From contig JACWDI010000003.1 of assembly GCA_014654265.1 (NCBI GenBank), positions 92,032 through 156,031 of the forward strand: a DNA stretch of 64,000 nt. Direction: 5' to 3'. Each line of letters opens with the position of its first letter. Position 1 is the first letter of the stretch. Source of the stretch: Pelagibacterales bacterium SAG-MED11 (GTDB lineage: Bacteria > Pseudomonadota > Alphaproteobacteria > Pelagibacterales > Pelagibacteraceae). Under the pieces are notes generated by a model. The model had not been told where the DNA came from, searched no databases, and saw nothing but the letters and a program-made list of their open reading frames with translations. Below are positions 9,507 through 20,223 of the stretch, piece after piece. Both the position numbers and the translations under genes were made by a program.

Positions 9507-10520
9507 CTAAATTTCTTTATTTTTCCAAGTTTTGGGAGTTAAATCATTATCAATCTCAATTGATAGCCTGTAATCGAAATCTTTAGTACCTCTTTTTTTT
9601 ATGTACTCATAAGTTTGTTTAATTCCCTGATTTAAATTAACTTTTGTTTCATAATTTAAAAGTTTTCTTGCTTTATCCGCTGAACAGGTTGCATGTTTTA
9701 CTTCCCGAGGTCTATCTGCTATATGGATAGGCTCTAAATTTGATCCTGTTATATTGGAGCAAATTTCAACAACTTTATTAACAGTAACAAATTCCTCATC
9801 GGGCCCTACATTAATAATCTGTTTATTCAAATTTTCTTGATCTAGCATAGGTATCATGCAGCTCAAGCAATCATCAATATAAGAAAAGCATCTTCTTTGC
9901 TCGCCATCACCATAAACTATGGGAGCTTTTCCCTGCATCATTCTATTTAAAAAAATAGAAACAACGTTTCTATAAGGATCTGTATAAATTTGTTTTGGAC
10001 CAATTATATTGTGTGGCACAGCAATAACATACTCAATATTATTAAGTTCACACAAATTTTTTAAAACCTCCTCTGCTGCCACTTTGGAAATGCCATATGG
10101 ATCTACTGGTTTTACTTTCATATCTTCAGTAAAAGGTGTTTTTTGATCACCATATCTAGCCATTGATGAACAATAAATTATTCTTTTTACTTTTTCATTT
10201 ATAGCAGCTGAAAAAATTGAAACAGAAGCTAAATAATTATTTCTTGTAATTTCATACGGGGAAAAGACTGATAGACCTTCATGTGCTGTTGCTGCACAAT
10301 GATAAACTACTTCTACATCTTTCATAATCTTTTTTATTTTTGGAAAGTCACAACAATCTAGGTCGTGGAACTCAATATTATTCGGGATGTTATCTTTATA
10401 ACCTCCAATCATGTTGTCTATTCCAACAACAGTATGACCTAGTTCAATTAATTTTTCTGATAAATGAGAACCTAAAAACCCAGCAGCTCCTGTAATTAAT
10501 ATTTTATGCTTTTTTGTCAT
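9507..10520 (-). CDS. NAD-dependent epimerase/dehydratase (UDP-glucose 4-epimerase-like)
   Basis: ITGAAGFLGSHL, YGISKVAAE. Confidence 0.9.
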   Translation of the reverse strand: MTKKHKILITGAAGFLGSHLSEKLIELGHTVVGIDNMIGGYKDNIPNNIEFHDLDCCDFPKIKKIMKDVEVVYHCAATAHEGLSVFSPYEITRNNYLASVSIFSAAINEKVKRIIYCSSMARYGDQKTPFTEDMKVKPVDPYGISKVAAEEVLKNLCELNNIEYVIAVPHNIIGPKQIYTDPYRNVVSIFLNRMMQGKAPIVYGDGEQRRCFSYIDDCLSCMIPMLDQENLNKQIINVGPDEEFVTVNKVVEICSNITGSNLEPIHIADRPREVKHATCSADKARKLLNYETKVNLNQGIKQTYEYIKKRGTKDFDYRLSIEIDNDLTPKTWKNKEI

Positions 10521-10542
10521 TTTAAATTAAATAAATTCAATA

Positions 10543-11385
10543 TTAGATACTAGGTCTATACCATGATTTTTTTAATAAAACAGAGTTAATAATGCCAAAA
10601 AATCTCTGTTTGTAAATATCACTTTTAAATTTTTGAAAAATTAATAAATAAAAAATAAACTTAATTAAAGATGATATTAATTTTGGAAAAATCTTAAGAA
10701 TAGCGTTAAAATATCCATAATGCTTTTTATGATAATAAAAAGATGACCACATCCAATGCCAATTTCTTGATAGTTCCATTGTTTTGTTTATTTCAGAATT
10801 ATGAGACGTCCCTCCTAAATGATTTACTTTAATTGAAGGATCAATATATATTTTAATATCATTTTTTCTTATTCTTTTACATAAATCAATTTCTTCAAAA
10901 TAAAGGAAAAAATTTTCATCAAAAAATTTAATTTCTTTTAAATTATTCATATTTAAAAACATGGCAAACCCTTTTACACTTTCAACTTCTTTAAGATTTT
11001 TATCATTGTCTATACTAAAATTAGTATACATCTCATCTTTTGATATTGGAGCAATTATTCCAAAATTTTTAACACTATTAATAGTTAAAAAAAAATTATC
11101 AATCGCATCATTTTCTAAAGTTACATCAGGATTTACAATTAATGCATAATTGGTTAAGACTTTTGATAAGCCTAGATTGTTTCCTGCTCCATAACCTAAA
11201 TTCTCTTCTGACAAGATACAATCTACATTTTTATATTTAGATTGAATTTTTTTTTTTAGTTCTTTATCATTTGAGTTTTCTACTACAATTATCTTTACAT
11301 CCTTATTTATTGACTCAATACAATTAAAAATTTTTTCATCACTATGAAAAGAAGTAATTATAACAGTTATATCTTGGTCATTCAT
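10543..11385 (-). CDS. Glycosyltransferase family 2
   Basis: VIITSFHSDEKIFNCIESI, NLGYGAGNNLGL, NPDV, FFLYFEEIDLCKRIRK. Confidence 0.88.
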   Translation of the reverse strand: MNDQDITVIITSFHSDEKIFNCIESINKDVKIIVVENSNDKELKKKIQSKYKNVDCILSEENLGYGAGNNLGLSKVLTNYALIVNPDVTLENDAIDNFFLTINSVKNFGIIAPISKDEMYTNFSIDNDKNLKEVESVKGFAMFLNMNNLKEIKFFDENFFLYFEEIDLCKRIRKNDIKIYIDPSIKVNHLGGTSHNSEINKTMELSRNWHWMWSSFYYHKKHYGYFNAILKIFPKLISSLIKFIFYLLIFQKFKSDIYKQRFFGIINSVLLKKSWYRPSI

Positions 11386-11398
11386 ATCTTCGATATAT

Positions 11399-11475
11399 TG
11401 GTAGCGGGAAGTGGGATCGAACCACTGACCTCGGGCTTATGAGTCCCGCGCTCTAACCAACTGAGCTACCCCGCC
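11399..11475 (-). tRNA. tRNA-Met(CAT), elongator type
   Basis: RC GGCGGGGTAGCTCAGTTGGTTAGAGCGCGGGACTCATAAGCCCGAGGTCAGTGGTTCGATCCCACTTCCCGCTACCA folds as cloverleaf, anticodon CAT, encoded CCA. Confidence 0.93.
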
Positions 11476-11570
11476 ATATATTGTTTTGACTTATAATAGT
11501 TTAATAATTTGATTCAATATCAATTAATTGAACAAATACTTACAAATTTAATGAGATTTATTAAGAATTA

Positions 11571-11816
11571 CTAAAAGATAATTAATCCAAATAATATTAA
11601 CCCTGTGGAAGCTGCTGCTGAAAAATAAATTTTTTTTCTCTTTTCACTTTTTTTATATAATTTAATTCTGTTTAAAAGAACATTAATATCGCTGCTTTTA
11701 GGTTGAACATTTTTTGGATCTTTTTCTAAATATTTAGCAACTAATTTCTCTTTAACACTAAATCCCACATTTTTCATAATTCTAGTAGACCACGAATTTT
11801 TGAAATTTGCAAACAT
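11571..11816 (-). CDS. Small protein with C-terminal TM anchor
   Basis: 81 aa ORF with DINVLLNRIKLYKK motif then hydrophobic C-tail; tandem with a similar ORF. Confidence 0.6.
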   Translation of the reverse strand: MFANFKNSWSTRIMKNVGFSVKEKLVAKYLEKDPKNVQPKSSDINVLLNRIKLYKKSEKRKKIYFSAAASTGLILFGLIIF

Positions 11817-12043
11817 TAGAAAGAAAGATAAATACCTAGAACACTTAAAGCTAAAATTAGGACAGATAGAATAGTTATATTCTTTTTAAATTCTTTACTT
11901 TCACTCTCTTGGAGTTTTGACTTAAGAACGTTAATATCTACTCTTCCAGAAGTAGTTTGATTTGATAAAGGCTTTTCAGCAACTCCAATATCATTTGGGG
12001 TCTCGATACTAGTTTGATTATCTGCAAAGCCTTTATCACTCAT
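11816..12043 (-). CDS. Small protein with C-terminal TM anchor (start refined from 12094 to MSDKGF)
   Basis: Contains DINVLKSKLQESESKEFKKN then hydrophobic C-tail; overlaps next gene by 1 nt. Confidence 0.6.
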   Translation of the reverse strand: MSDKGFADNQTSIETPNDIGVAEKPLSNQTTSGRVDINVLKSKLQESESKEFKKNITILSVLILALSVLGIYLSF

Positions 12044-12155
12044 AATTACATTTAACCAACAAAATAGATACTTAACAATTTTGTAAAAGTTCAAACTGGG
12101 TCATAATATGGTTGACACATGTCCATAATGGGTTTCATATCTCATTTATACAATT

Positions 12156-13175
12156 ATGAGTTTACAACAAATAGATTTTTCAAAAGTTCTAAACGATGAG
12201 CAAGTTTATGATCATATGATGGCCAACTATGATCAATTAGGAAATGATTGGATTAATCATCAATGGAAATGGATCAATGCAGTTTATCAAGCTTTCAAGG
12301 ATCACTATAAATATATGATTATCATTTCACTGGTTGAAAAAACTTTACAATTTTATGATCAGATGAATATTAAATTATCATATGAGCAATTTTATTCGAA
12401 AAATTTCCTCCAAATAGATAAATTTAGTATCACAGAGTTATGTGAAAAACTTCAATTACCAAAAGAAACTGTAAGAAGGAAAGTTTTGGAACTTGAAAAA
12501 TTAGGAGTTCTTAAAAGACAGAAAAAACAAATTATAATTGATCGTAGATCATTTACTTTTATCAAACCTGAAAACCAAATGAAATATACAGCTTCCTATA
12601 TTTTAAAAATTTCAGAAATACTTACTAAAGAAAAACTTTACTCCAAGAAACTTGAAGTAAAAATGATTGAAAATGTTTTAAAGAAAAATTTCTCTATAGC
12701 TTGGAGATGGTTTTATAGGATGCAAATTCCGATGATTATTGGATATCATGATATGTTTGATGATTTAACAACATTTCACGTTTGGGGAACAGTTTGTATG
12801 AACCAAGCTTTTAATTATAAAAAAGCCTTAAATAAAAGGAACGGCTCCAATCAAACACATGACTATATGAATTTTCAGAAAGAACTAATTACAGGTGATT
12901 ATAAAAAATATAATGAGTCATTAATATTAGGTGAAAAAGCTATAAGTAACGGTGTTAGTGCAATGTCTGTTTCTGATATGACTGGAATACCTCGAGCAAC
13001 AGTAATTAGAAAATGTAAGTTTTTAATAAAAAATGATTTTTTAAGATTAAATGAAAAAAAACAATATATTTTAACAGGTTTTAATGTTCGAAGAGTTTTG
13101 CCATATCAAAAATTAATTTTCAAAAATAAAGCTAAATTCATTAGAAAAGTTCTTAATCTTTTGACAATTTCATAA
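12156..13175 (+). CDS. Putative transcriptional regulator with two winged-HTH-like segments
   Basis: SITELCEKLQLPKETVRRKVLELEKLGVLKRQKKQIII and AMSVSDMTGIPRATVIRKCKFLIKNDFLRLNEKKQYIL. Confidence 0.7.
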   Translation: MSLQQIDFSKVLNDEQVYDHMMANYDQLGNDWINHQWKWINAVYQAFKDHYKYMIIISLVEKTLQFYDQMNIKLSYEQFYSKNFLQIDKFSITELCEKLQLPKETVRRKVLELEKLGVLKRQKKQIIIDRRSFTFIKPENQMKYTASYILKISEILTKEKLYSKKLEVKMIENVLKKNFSIAWRWFYRMQIPMIIGYHDMFDDLTTFHVWGTVCMNQAFNYKKALNKRNGSNQTHDYMNFQKELITGDYKKYNESLILGEKAISNGVSAMSVSDMTGIPRATVIRKCKFLIKNDFLRLNEKKQYILTGFNVRRVLPYQKLIFKNKAKFIRKVLNLLTIS

Positions 13176-13241
13176 AATTCTTTTTTTTTTCAAAAAATTT
13201 AAATATATTGATTATAAATTCTTTATTTCATTTGGAGGGGG

Positions 13242-14093
13242 ATGGAAGTAGTAACAAAAATAGCACCTATCATACTCGCATTAATAATGTTGGGTTTGGG
13301 TTTAGGTTTAAAAATTGAAGATTTTACGAGAGTATTAAAAACCCCGAAAGATTTTTTTGTAGGTTTTTTTTCTCAATTAATTATTCTTCCATTAGTTGCT
13401 TACTTATTAATAATTATATTAAAAACACCACCTGAAATTGCTATTGGAGTTATGATTATTGCTGTTGCACCAGGTGGAGTTACATCAAATATATTAACTA
13501 AATTTGCCAATGGAGATGTCGCTTTATCTATTACTTTAACAGCTATAATCAGTTTAATTTCTATTATTACAGTTCCTCTTATAATTTTTACATCTGCTGA
13601 TTTATTCGGAATTACAAATATTTCTCAAAATATTTCAATGACTGGTATAGCACTAAAAATGTTTTTAGTTGTAACGGTTCCAGTTGTCTTGGGAATGATT
13701 ATAAGAAAATTTGCTGAAAATTTTGTAAATTCAAAAATTCAGATATTTGAAAAACTTAATATAGTATTATTTATCATTTTTTTTATAGCTGCATTTTATG
13801 AAGAAAGAGAAAGTTTTATAGATTTTCTAATGCAAGCAGGTTTCATTGCTTTAATTCTAAATATAACAATGATGATCGTGGCTTATTACCTTGGTAAAAC
13901 TTTTGCCTCAGGAATAAAACAACAAAAATGTATTGCTTTAGAATGTGGATTACAAAATGGTACTTTAGCGATATTTGTTTCTACACAAATATTTGGTACA
14001 GATATAATCTATATAACTCCAACAGCTGCTTATGCTTTAATTATGTACATCACTAGTTTTATATTTGTTTTTCTTTTAAAAAATAAAGTTTAA
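13242..14093 (+). CDS. Bile acid:sodium symporter (BASS)-family transporter
   Basis: MLGLGLGL, VAPGGVTSNILTKFANGDVALS, ALECGLQNGTLA. Confidence 0.88.
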   Translation: MEVVTKIAPIILALIMLGLGLGLKIEDFTRVLKTPKDFFVGFFSQLIILPLVAYLLIIILKTPPEIAIGVMIIAVAPGGVTSNILTKFANGDVALSITLTAIISLISIITVPLIIFTSADLFGITNISQNISMTGIALKMFLVVTVPVVLGMIIRKFAENFVNSKIQIFEKLNIVLFIIFFIAAFYEERESFIDFLMQAGFIALILNITMMIVAYYLGKTFASGIKQQKCIALECGLQNGTLAIFVSTQIFGTDIIYITPTAAYALIMYITSFIFVFLLKNKV

Positions 14094-16534
14094 TTATTTT
14101 TAAAATTTGTTTGTTTTAAAGGTTTGCTGATTGATTCTATTGGATATTTCTTTTTTTCTACCTCAATAAATAAGTTCTTATTTTGAAGTTCTTCATTAGA
14201 TAAATCATTATTGATATATCCAAATACTAAATTCTTTTTAAAATTAAATGAATAGTTTCCAGATGTTGATCTTCCTATAATTTTATCATCAATATAGATA
14301 GGTTCATCATGGAGTAGTAATGGTTTTCCTGGTTCACTTTCTTTTAAAGTAAACATTGAAAATCTAGTTTTAACTTTGTTTTGTTTAATTTTTTCAAGAG
14401 CTTGTTTACCTATAAAATCTACATCTTTTTTATTACTAATAGTAAAAGCTAAACCTGCTTGATACTGGTTTTCTTCAGGGGAAATATCATGTCCCCAATG
14501 TAAAAATCCACTTTCCATTCGCATAATATCCATTGCATGCATTCCGCAATTAGAAAGATTAAAATCTTTACCTTTTTCTATAAGTAATTCGTATATTTTT
14601 TTTGCATCTTTAAGATCTACATATAGCTCGTAGCCTAATTCACCTACATAAGATAATCTTTGAGTCCAGATTTTAACCCCATCAATTGTAATAAACTTTG
14701 CAAATCCAAACCTAAATTGATCATTTTCAAAATTATCTTTGCTTAAAGTTTTAAGTAAATCCCTACTTTTTGGACCAAACAAACCAAACACACATAAATC
14801 ATCTGTAATATCTTTCAATTCAATATTTTTTGAAAGATGTTTGTTTATATGAAATTTATCTCTCTCTCTTGTAGCTGCAGAACTTATTATTCTAAAATGA
14901 TTTTTATCAACACATACAACTGTTAAATCAGCCTCAATTCCACCATCAGAATTTAACATATGTGTATAAACACATTTACCAGGTTCATTTTTAATGTTTG
15001 CGGTACAAATTTTCTGCAGTTCTTGATGTGCTTTATCTGATTTTATTTCAAACTTAGAAAAAGGAGTTAAGTCAAATAAACCAACATTTTTAACTGTATT
15101 ATTTGTTTCATATTCAGCAGATGGATACCAACTTTGATAATTGTAACTATATTCGTACTCAGCTTTTTCCCCATCCAAAGCAAACCACATGGGTCTTTCA
15201 TAGCCACCTGAAACACCAAAACATGCACCAAAGCTTTTTAGATTATCATGGTGAGGTAAAGTTTTAATATTTCTAGAGGTTTTATGTTGCTTGAATGGCC
15301 AATGCATTCCATATAAATCCCCTAAGGTCTCTGTAATCCTTTTTTTAATAAAACCCAATTCTGAATGAAATTTTTGAAATCTTTTTATATCGTAGCTAAA
15401 AATATCTTCATTGATATGGCCAGTCATTAACCATTCTGCGGTAACTTTACCAACACCTCCTCCACTCCCTATACCAATACTGTTTAATCCACAGCATACA
15501 AAAAAGTTTTTAACTTCTGGTACTTCTCCTAATAATGTATTTGTATCCGGTGTAAAAGATTCTGGTCCTGAGAAGAATTTTCTAATACCAGCAGACTCTA
15601 AAACTGGAAATCTTTTAATAGCAGAGGCTAAATAAGGTTCAAAATGTTCAAAATTCTCTTGAAACTCACCAAAAGAAAAATCTTCTGGTACTTTGTTTGT
15701 CTTATCCCAAGCGGGAATAGAATTTCCCTCAAAAATACCAACTAATATTTTGCCTGCATCTTCTTTAATATAAGTTCGATTATCAAAGTCTCTAATTACA
15801 GGTAATGTTTTAGATAAGTTTTCTATTGGTTCAGTAATAATATAAAAGTGTTCAGCAGGATAAAGTGGGATACTTACTCCAGCTTTTTCTCCAATTTGTC
15901 TTGACCACATTCCAGAGGCTAAAACAATATATTCACATTCAATTTCTTGCCCATTAACTTTTACTCCTGAGATTTTTCCATTCTTAGTTAAAATTTCATC
16001 TACTAGAGATTTTTCAAAAATTTGTGCTCCCTCTTTTCTTGCAGCTTTAGCTAACATGTGAGTAACACCTGATGGATCAGCAGCACCATCTCCAGGCATT
16101 AAAATTCCACCAATGACTTCATCGGTATTAATAATTGGATAATCTTTTTTAATTTGATTTTTATCTAAAATTCTTACATCAACATCATAAAGTTGTGCCG
16201 TAGTTGCTTGTCTTTGAAGTTCTTGCCATCTTCCTTTATTTTGAGCAATTGAAAGGGCGCCGTTTAATCTTAAACCCGCAGAATGATCAACTTCCTTTTC
16301 AAGTTTTTTATATAAATCTAATGTATATTTTCTTATCTTAGTTATTGCAGCTGTTGGACCTAGTTGACTAACCAATCCTGCTGCGTGCCAAGTTGTTCCT
16401 GATGTTAGCTGATCTCTTTCTAAAAGAATTGTATCTTTCCAACCAAATTTAGCTAAGTGATAAGCAACAGAACAACCTACTACACCACCTCCAATAACAA
16501 CAACCTTAGTGCTATTTGGTAGTTTTTTTTCCAT
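14090..16534 (-). CDS. FAD-dependent oxidoreductase fused to GcvT domain (dimethylglycine/sarcosine dehydrogenase-like)
   Basis: VVVIGGGVVGCSVAYHLAKFGW, TSGTTWHAAGLV; C-terminal GcvT domain with GELGYELYV. Confidence 0.88.
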   Translation of the reverse strand: MEKKLPNSTKVVVIGGGVVGCSVAYHLAKFGWKDTILLERDQLTSGTTWHAAGLVSQLGPTAAITKIRKYTLDLYKKLEKEVDHSAGLRLNGALSIAQNKGRWQELQRQATTAQLYDVDVRILDKNQIKKDYPIINTDEVIGGILMPGDGAADPSGVTHMLAKAARKEGAQIFEKSLVDEILTKNGKISGVKVNGQEIECEYIVLASGMWSRQIGEKAGVSIPLYPAEHFYIITEPIENLSKTLPVIRDFDNRTYIKEDAGKILVGIFEGNSIPAWDKTNKVPEDFSFGEFQENFEHFEPYLASAIKRFPVLESAGIRKFFSGPESFTPDTNTLLGEVPEVKNFFVCCGLNSIGIGSGGGVGKVTAEWLMTGHINEDIFSYDIKRFQKFHSELGFIKKRITETLGDLYGMHWPFKQHKTSRNIKTLPHHDNLKSFGACFGVSGGYERPMWFALDGEKAEYEYSYNYQSWYPSAEYETNNTVKNVGLFDLTPFSKFEIKSDKAHQELQKICTANIKNEPGKCVYTHMLNSDGGIEADLTVVCVDKNHFRIISSAATRERDKFHINKHLSKNIELKDITDDLCVFGLFGPKSRDLLKTLSKDNFENDQFRFGFAKFITIDGVKIWTQRLSYVGELGYELYVDLKDAKKIYELLIEKGKDFNLSNCGMHAMDIMRMESGFLHWGHDISPEENQYQAGLAFTISNKKDVDFIGKQALEKIKQNKVKTRFSMFTLKESEPGKPLLLHDEPIYIDDKIIGRSTSGNYSFNFKKNLVFGYINNDLSNEELQNKNLFIEVEKKKYPIESISKPLKQTNFKNN

Positions 16535-16538
16535 TTAA

Positions 16539-17657
16539 TTAATTTTTGATAGCTTCTCCAGGATCAAGATATTCGTGTCCAAATACATCTGCAACTGCTT
16601 TATAAGTCACATGGCCTTTATGAACATTTAATCCTGCTAAAAAGTTTTTATCTTCCCCTAAAGCTTTTTGGTAACCTTTGTTTGCTAATTTTACTAAAAA
16701 AGGAAGTGTTGCTTTATTTAAAGCTAATGTTGAAGTTCTAGGAACTCCACCAGGCATATTTGCTACACAATAATGAACAACATCATCAACTATGTACGTT
16801 GGATCACCATGAGTTGTTGGTTTGCTAGTTTCAACACACCCTCCTTGGTCTATTGCTACATCAACTATTACAGAACCTCTTTTCATTAATTTTAACATAT
16901 CTTTTGTAACTAATTTTGGTGCTTCAGCTCCAGGTATAAGTACACCCCCAACTACTAGATCTGCTTCTGCAATTAAATTATTTAAATCTATTTTATCACT
17001 TTGTTCAGGAATAATTTTATCACCAAACATTTCAACTAATTGATTGAGTCTTGCTTCTGATTTATCAACTATATGAACTTTAGCTTGCATCCCTGTCGCT
17101 ATAACTGCAGCATTTTCTCCTACAACTCCACCACCTAAAATAACAACTGTTCCACCAGTTACTCCTGGCGCACCTCCTAATAAAAGACCTCTACCTTTTT
17201 GATTTTTTTCTAAACAATGCGCCCCAGCTTGAACAGACATTCGTCCCGCAACCGCACTCATAGGTGCAAGCAAAGGAAGTCTACCATTATCATCCGTAAC
17301 AGTTTCATAGGCAATATTAATACTTTTAGATTTAATTAATCCCTCTGTAAGTTCTTTTGCAGCAGCTAAATGAAGATAAGTATAAACAATTTGATTTTCT
17401 CTAATCATGTCTACTTCGACTTTTTGAGGCTCTTTTACTTTAACAATTATTTCAGCATCATTAAAAATGTCAGCTGCACTACTGACTATTTTAGCACCAG
17501 CTTTTGTATATTGATCATTTTCAAAACCAGCTTCAAAACCACCATTATTTTCAACTAAAACTTCGTGACCTTCAGATACTAAAGTTTTTACACTTTCAGG
17601 TGTTAACCCAATTCTATTTTCTTGAGGTTTTATTTCTTTAGGTACGCCTATCCGCAT
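16539..17657 (-). CDS. ald: Alanine dehydrogenase
   Basis: MRIGVPKEIKPQENRIGLTP, MSVQAGAHCLEK, HYCVANMPGGVPRTST. Confidence 0.95.
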   Translation of the reverse strand: MRIGVPKEIKPQENRIGLTPESVKTLVSEGHEVLVENNGGFEAGFENDQYTKAGAKIVSSAADIFNDAEIIVKVKEPQKVEVDMIRENQIVYTYLHLAAAKELTEGLIKSKSINIAYETVTDDNGRLPLLAPMSAVAGRMSVQAGAHCLEKNQKGRGLLLGGAPGVTGGTVVILGGGVVGENAAVIATGMQAKVHIVDKSEARLNQLVEMFGDKIIPEQSDKIDLNNLIAEADLVVGGVLIPGAEAPKLVTKDMLKLMKRGSVIVDVAIDQGGCVETSKPTTHGDPTYIVDDVVHYCVANMPGGVPRTSTLALNKATLPFLVKLANKGYQKALGEDKNFLAGLNVHKGHVTYKAVADVFGHEYLDPGEAIKN

Positions 17658-17700
17658 TATCTCTCTCTGTGTTATTATAGATATGTAAAATATAAACTAA

Positions 17701-19047
17701 CTAGTTCTTTTGGTTCTTTTGATAGTTAGTGATACCTGTTCTTAATTTATCAATAATCTCATCGATATGTTTTTTTTCACATATAAATTGTGGAGCAATG
17801 ATTAAACAATCACCTGTCGCTTTGAAATTTACACCTGCTTCATAACATGATTTAAAAGTTTCATATCCAGCTTTACCAGGTTTTGTGTTTAGTTTCATAT
17901 CTATACCGCCCATCATTCCATAGCCTCTAATATTTTCAACAGACTCTAAATCTTGAAGAGAGAACAAACCTTTTTGGAAATAAGGTGCTAAATTTTTTGC
18001 TCTATTAAAAATATCTTCTTTTTCAAAAATGTCTTGCACAGCTAATGCAGCAGCTACAGCTACTGGAATTCCTGAATATGTATATCCATGAAATAATTCT
18101 ACTGATCCCATTGGAGATGCATCCATAACTGAGTCATATATTTCATCTTTACAAGCAACTACACCCATTGGAACTACACCATTTGTTGTAGCTTTAGCCA
18201 TTGTCATAATATCTGGAGTTACACCATATTCTATACTAGCAAAAGAAGAACCTGTTCTTCCCCATCCAGTAATCACTTCATCAAAAATTAAAAGTATCCC
18301 ATGTTTATCACAGGTCTCTCTTAATTTTTGTAAATATCCTTTTGGTGGAACTAATGTTCCTGTAGATCCAGCAATTGGTTCAACAATACATGCTGCTATA
18401 TTTTCTGGACCAAAATTCATCGCTATTCTCTCTAAATCATCTGCTCTATCTGCTCCTGTCTCAGGTTGACCGCTTACAAACTTATGTTCATCTAAATGAG
18501 TATGTCTCATATGTTGAACTCCTGGCATAAGAACACTTGCAAAAGTTTTAACATTATTAATCATTCCCCCAACTGAAATACAACCAATGTTCATTCCGTG
18601 ATAGCCACGCTCTCTTCCTACAAATCTAAATCTCTCTGCTTTACCTTTAGATCTATGATAAGCAATTGCAATTTTAAGAGCAGTCTCAACAGCAGTTGAT
18701 CCACAAATTGTGTAAAAAATTTTATTTAAATCACCCGGTGTATGTTTTGAAATTTTTGTTGCTAATTCAAATGAGCCTCCAAAACCTTGTTGGAATGGTT
18801 GGGCATAATCTAAAGTTTCTAATTGTTTTGTAACTGCTTCTGTTATTTCTTTTCGTCCATGACCAAGAGGATTACAAAACAAACCCGAGCTTGCATCAAT
18901 TTGGGTTTTTCCATGGTGTGTTTTTAGATAAACACCTTTTGCTTCAGTAATTAATCTAGGATTTTTTTTAAAATCTTTATTGGATGTAAACGGCATCCAA
19001 TGTTCATTTAGGGAATTAGGAATATTTGTTCTATTTTCTGAGCTCAT
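17701..19047 (-). CDS. Class III aminotransferase, probable taurine-pyruvate aminotransferase
   Basis: LIFDEVITGWGRTGSSFA, MAKATTNGVVPMG; divergent from tau transporter and next to ald. Confidence 0.8.
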   Translation of the reverse strand: MSSENRTNIPNSLNEHWMPFTSNKDFKKNPRLITEAKGVYLKTHHGKTQIDASSGLFCNPLGHGRKEITEAVTKQLETLDYAQPFQQGFGGSFELATKISKHTPGDLNKIFYTICGSTAVETALKIAIAYHRSKGKAERFRFVGRERGYHGMNIGCISVGGMINNVKTFASVLMPGVQHMRHTHLDEHKFVSGQPETGADRADDLERIAMNFGPENIAACIVEPIAGSTGTLVPPKGYLQKLRETCDKHGILLIFDEVITGWGRTGSSFASIEYGVTPDIMTMAKATTNGVVPMGVVACKDEIYDSVMDASPMGSVELFHGYTYSGIPVAVAAALAVQDIFEKEDIFNRAKNLAPYFQKGLFSLQDLESVENIRGYGMMGGIDMKLNTKPGKAGYETFKSCYEAGVNFKATGDCLIIAPQFICEKKHIDEIIDKLRTGITNYQKNQKN

Positions 19048-19150
19048 AATTAATTAATATTTAAGTATTTTTAAATTCATAGACTAAATTTGGTTGTTTA
19101 CTAGAAATTTATTAAAACTCAAATTGGACTAATCATACAATACAACTTTA

Positions 19151-19188
19151 AATTGTACAATTGAAAAATTTGCAACTCTGGTTCCAGA
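19151..19188. promoter_or_regulatory. Candidate operator region upstream of tauA-like gene
   Basis: Perfect palindrome AATTGTACAATT (19151-19162) and TCTGG-TT-CCAGA (19177-19188) in the divergent intergenic region. Confidence 0.35.
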
Positions 19189-19261
19189 TATAATTTGTTT
19201 TACTTCTATTCAAAATTGAATTTAAATATCTACAATTAAATAATTAAAGATAGGGGAATAA

Positions 19262-20203
19262 ATGAAAAAAATAATAAGTTTTCTTCTAGGATGTTTTGTA
19301 GCTCTTAACTTAAGTGTTTCTGCTGCTAATGCGGCTGCTAACGAAGTTAGAGTTGCTTATTTTCTAGAATGGCCAAGTCCAAATTTAGAGGATATGCAAA
19401 AAAAAGCATTCGCTAAAGCTCTTGGTGTTCCAGTTAAATGGACAAATTTTACAAACGGTGGAGCAATGACTGATGCTATGCTTGCAGGAGATATAGATAT
19501 TTCTTATTCTCAAGGTTTAGTACCTTTCATTAACGCTGTTAAATCTAAAGCACCAATTAAACTAGTTGATATTGCTATGGAATACGGAATGGGAGGAACA
19601 ACTTGTGTTACTTCTAATGCTTCTGGAATTACAAAAGCAAATGCTACTGAATTAGAAGGTAAGAAAGTTGCTGTTCCATTAGGAACAATGGCTGAATACG
19701 TTTTTGATGAAAGTATGAAAGTTGTTGGAGCTGATAGAGGCAAAATGGATATTATTCAAATGGATCCTGAAGAAGGAGCTGCTGCATTAGTCAGTGGTGA
19801 TGTTGTAATGGCATGTTTATTTGGTGGTAACTCAATTAAAGCTGCTACTGCTGTAGGATCTAGATTACTTACTGTTCAAGAAGCAAGAGATGCTGGTATC
19901 CTAGGTATTGATATCACTTCAGTAACTACAAAGTTTATGAAGGAAAATCCTGGAATGCTTAGAACTTTTATAGAAGTTACTCATGAAGCTAACGCAAGAT
20001 ACAAAGCTGGTAAAGCAGATATGAATGCGATGTCAAAAGCTTCAGAAATGAAAGTTGCTGATATGAAAGAAACTTTAAGTGGTTTTAAATTTCTTTCACC
20101 AGAGGAAACTAAACAGTCTATGGAAAAAGGAAATCTTAAGGCATTTCTAGATGGTATGGGAACTCCAAAAGGAAATGTAGATACTAGTTTCTTACCTTTA
20201 TAA
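19262..20203 (+). CDS. tauA: Taurine ABC transporter substrate-binding protein
   Basis: Signal peptide; EVRVAYFLEWPSPNLEDMQKKAFAKALGVPVKWTNFTNGGAMTDAMLAGDIDISYSQGLVPF. Confidence 0.85.
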   Translation: MKKIISFLLGCFVALNLSVSAANAAANEVRVAYFLEWPSPNLEDMQKKAFAKALGVPVKWTNFTNGGAMTDAMLAGDIDISYSQGLVPFINAVKSKAPIKLVDIAMEYGMGGTTCVTSNASGITKANATELEGKKVAVPLGTMAEYVFDESMKVVGADRGKMDIIQMDPEEGAAALVSGDVVMACLFGGNSIKAATAVGSRLLTVQEARDAGILGIDITSVTTKFMKENPGMLRTFIEVTHEANARYKAGKADMNAMSKASEMKVADMKETLSGFKFLSPEETKQSMEKGNLKAFLDGMGTPKGNVDTSFLPL

Positions 20204-20223
20204 TCTAAAGGTATTTAAAATTT

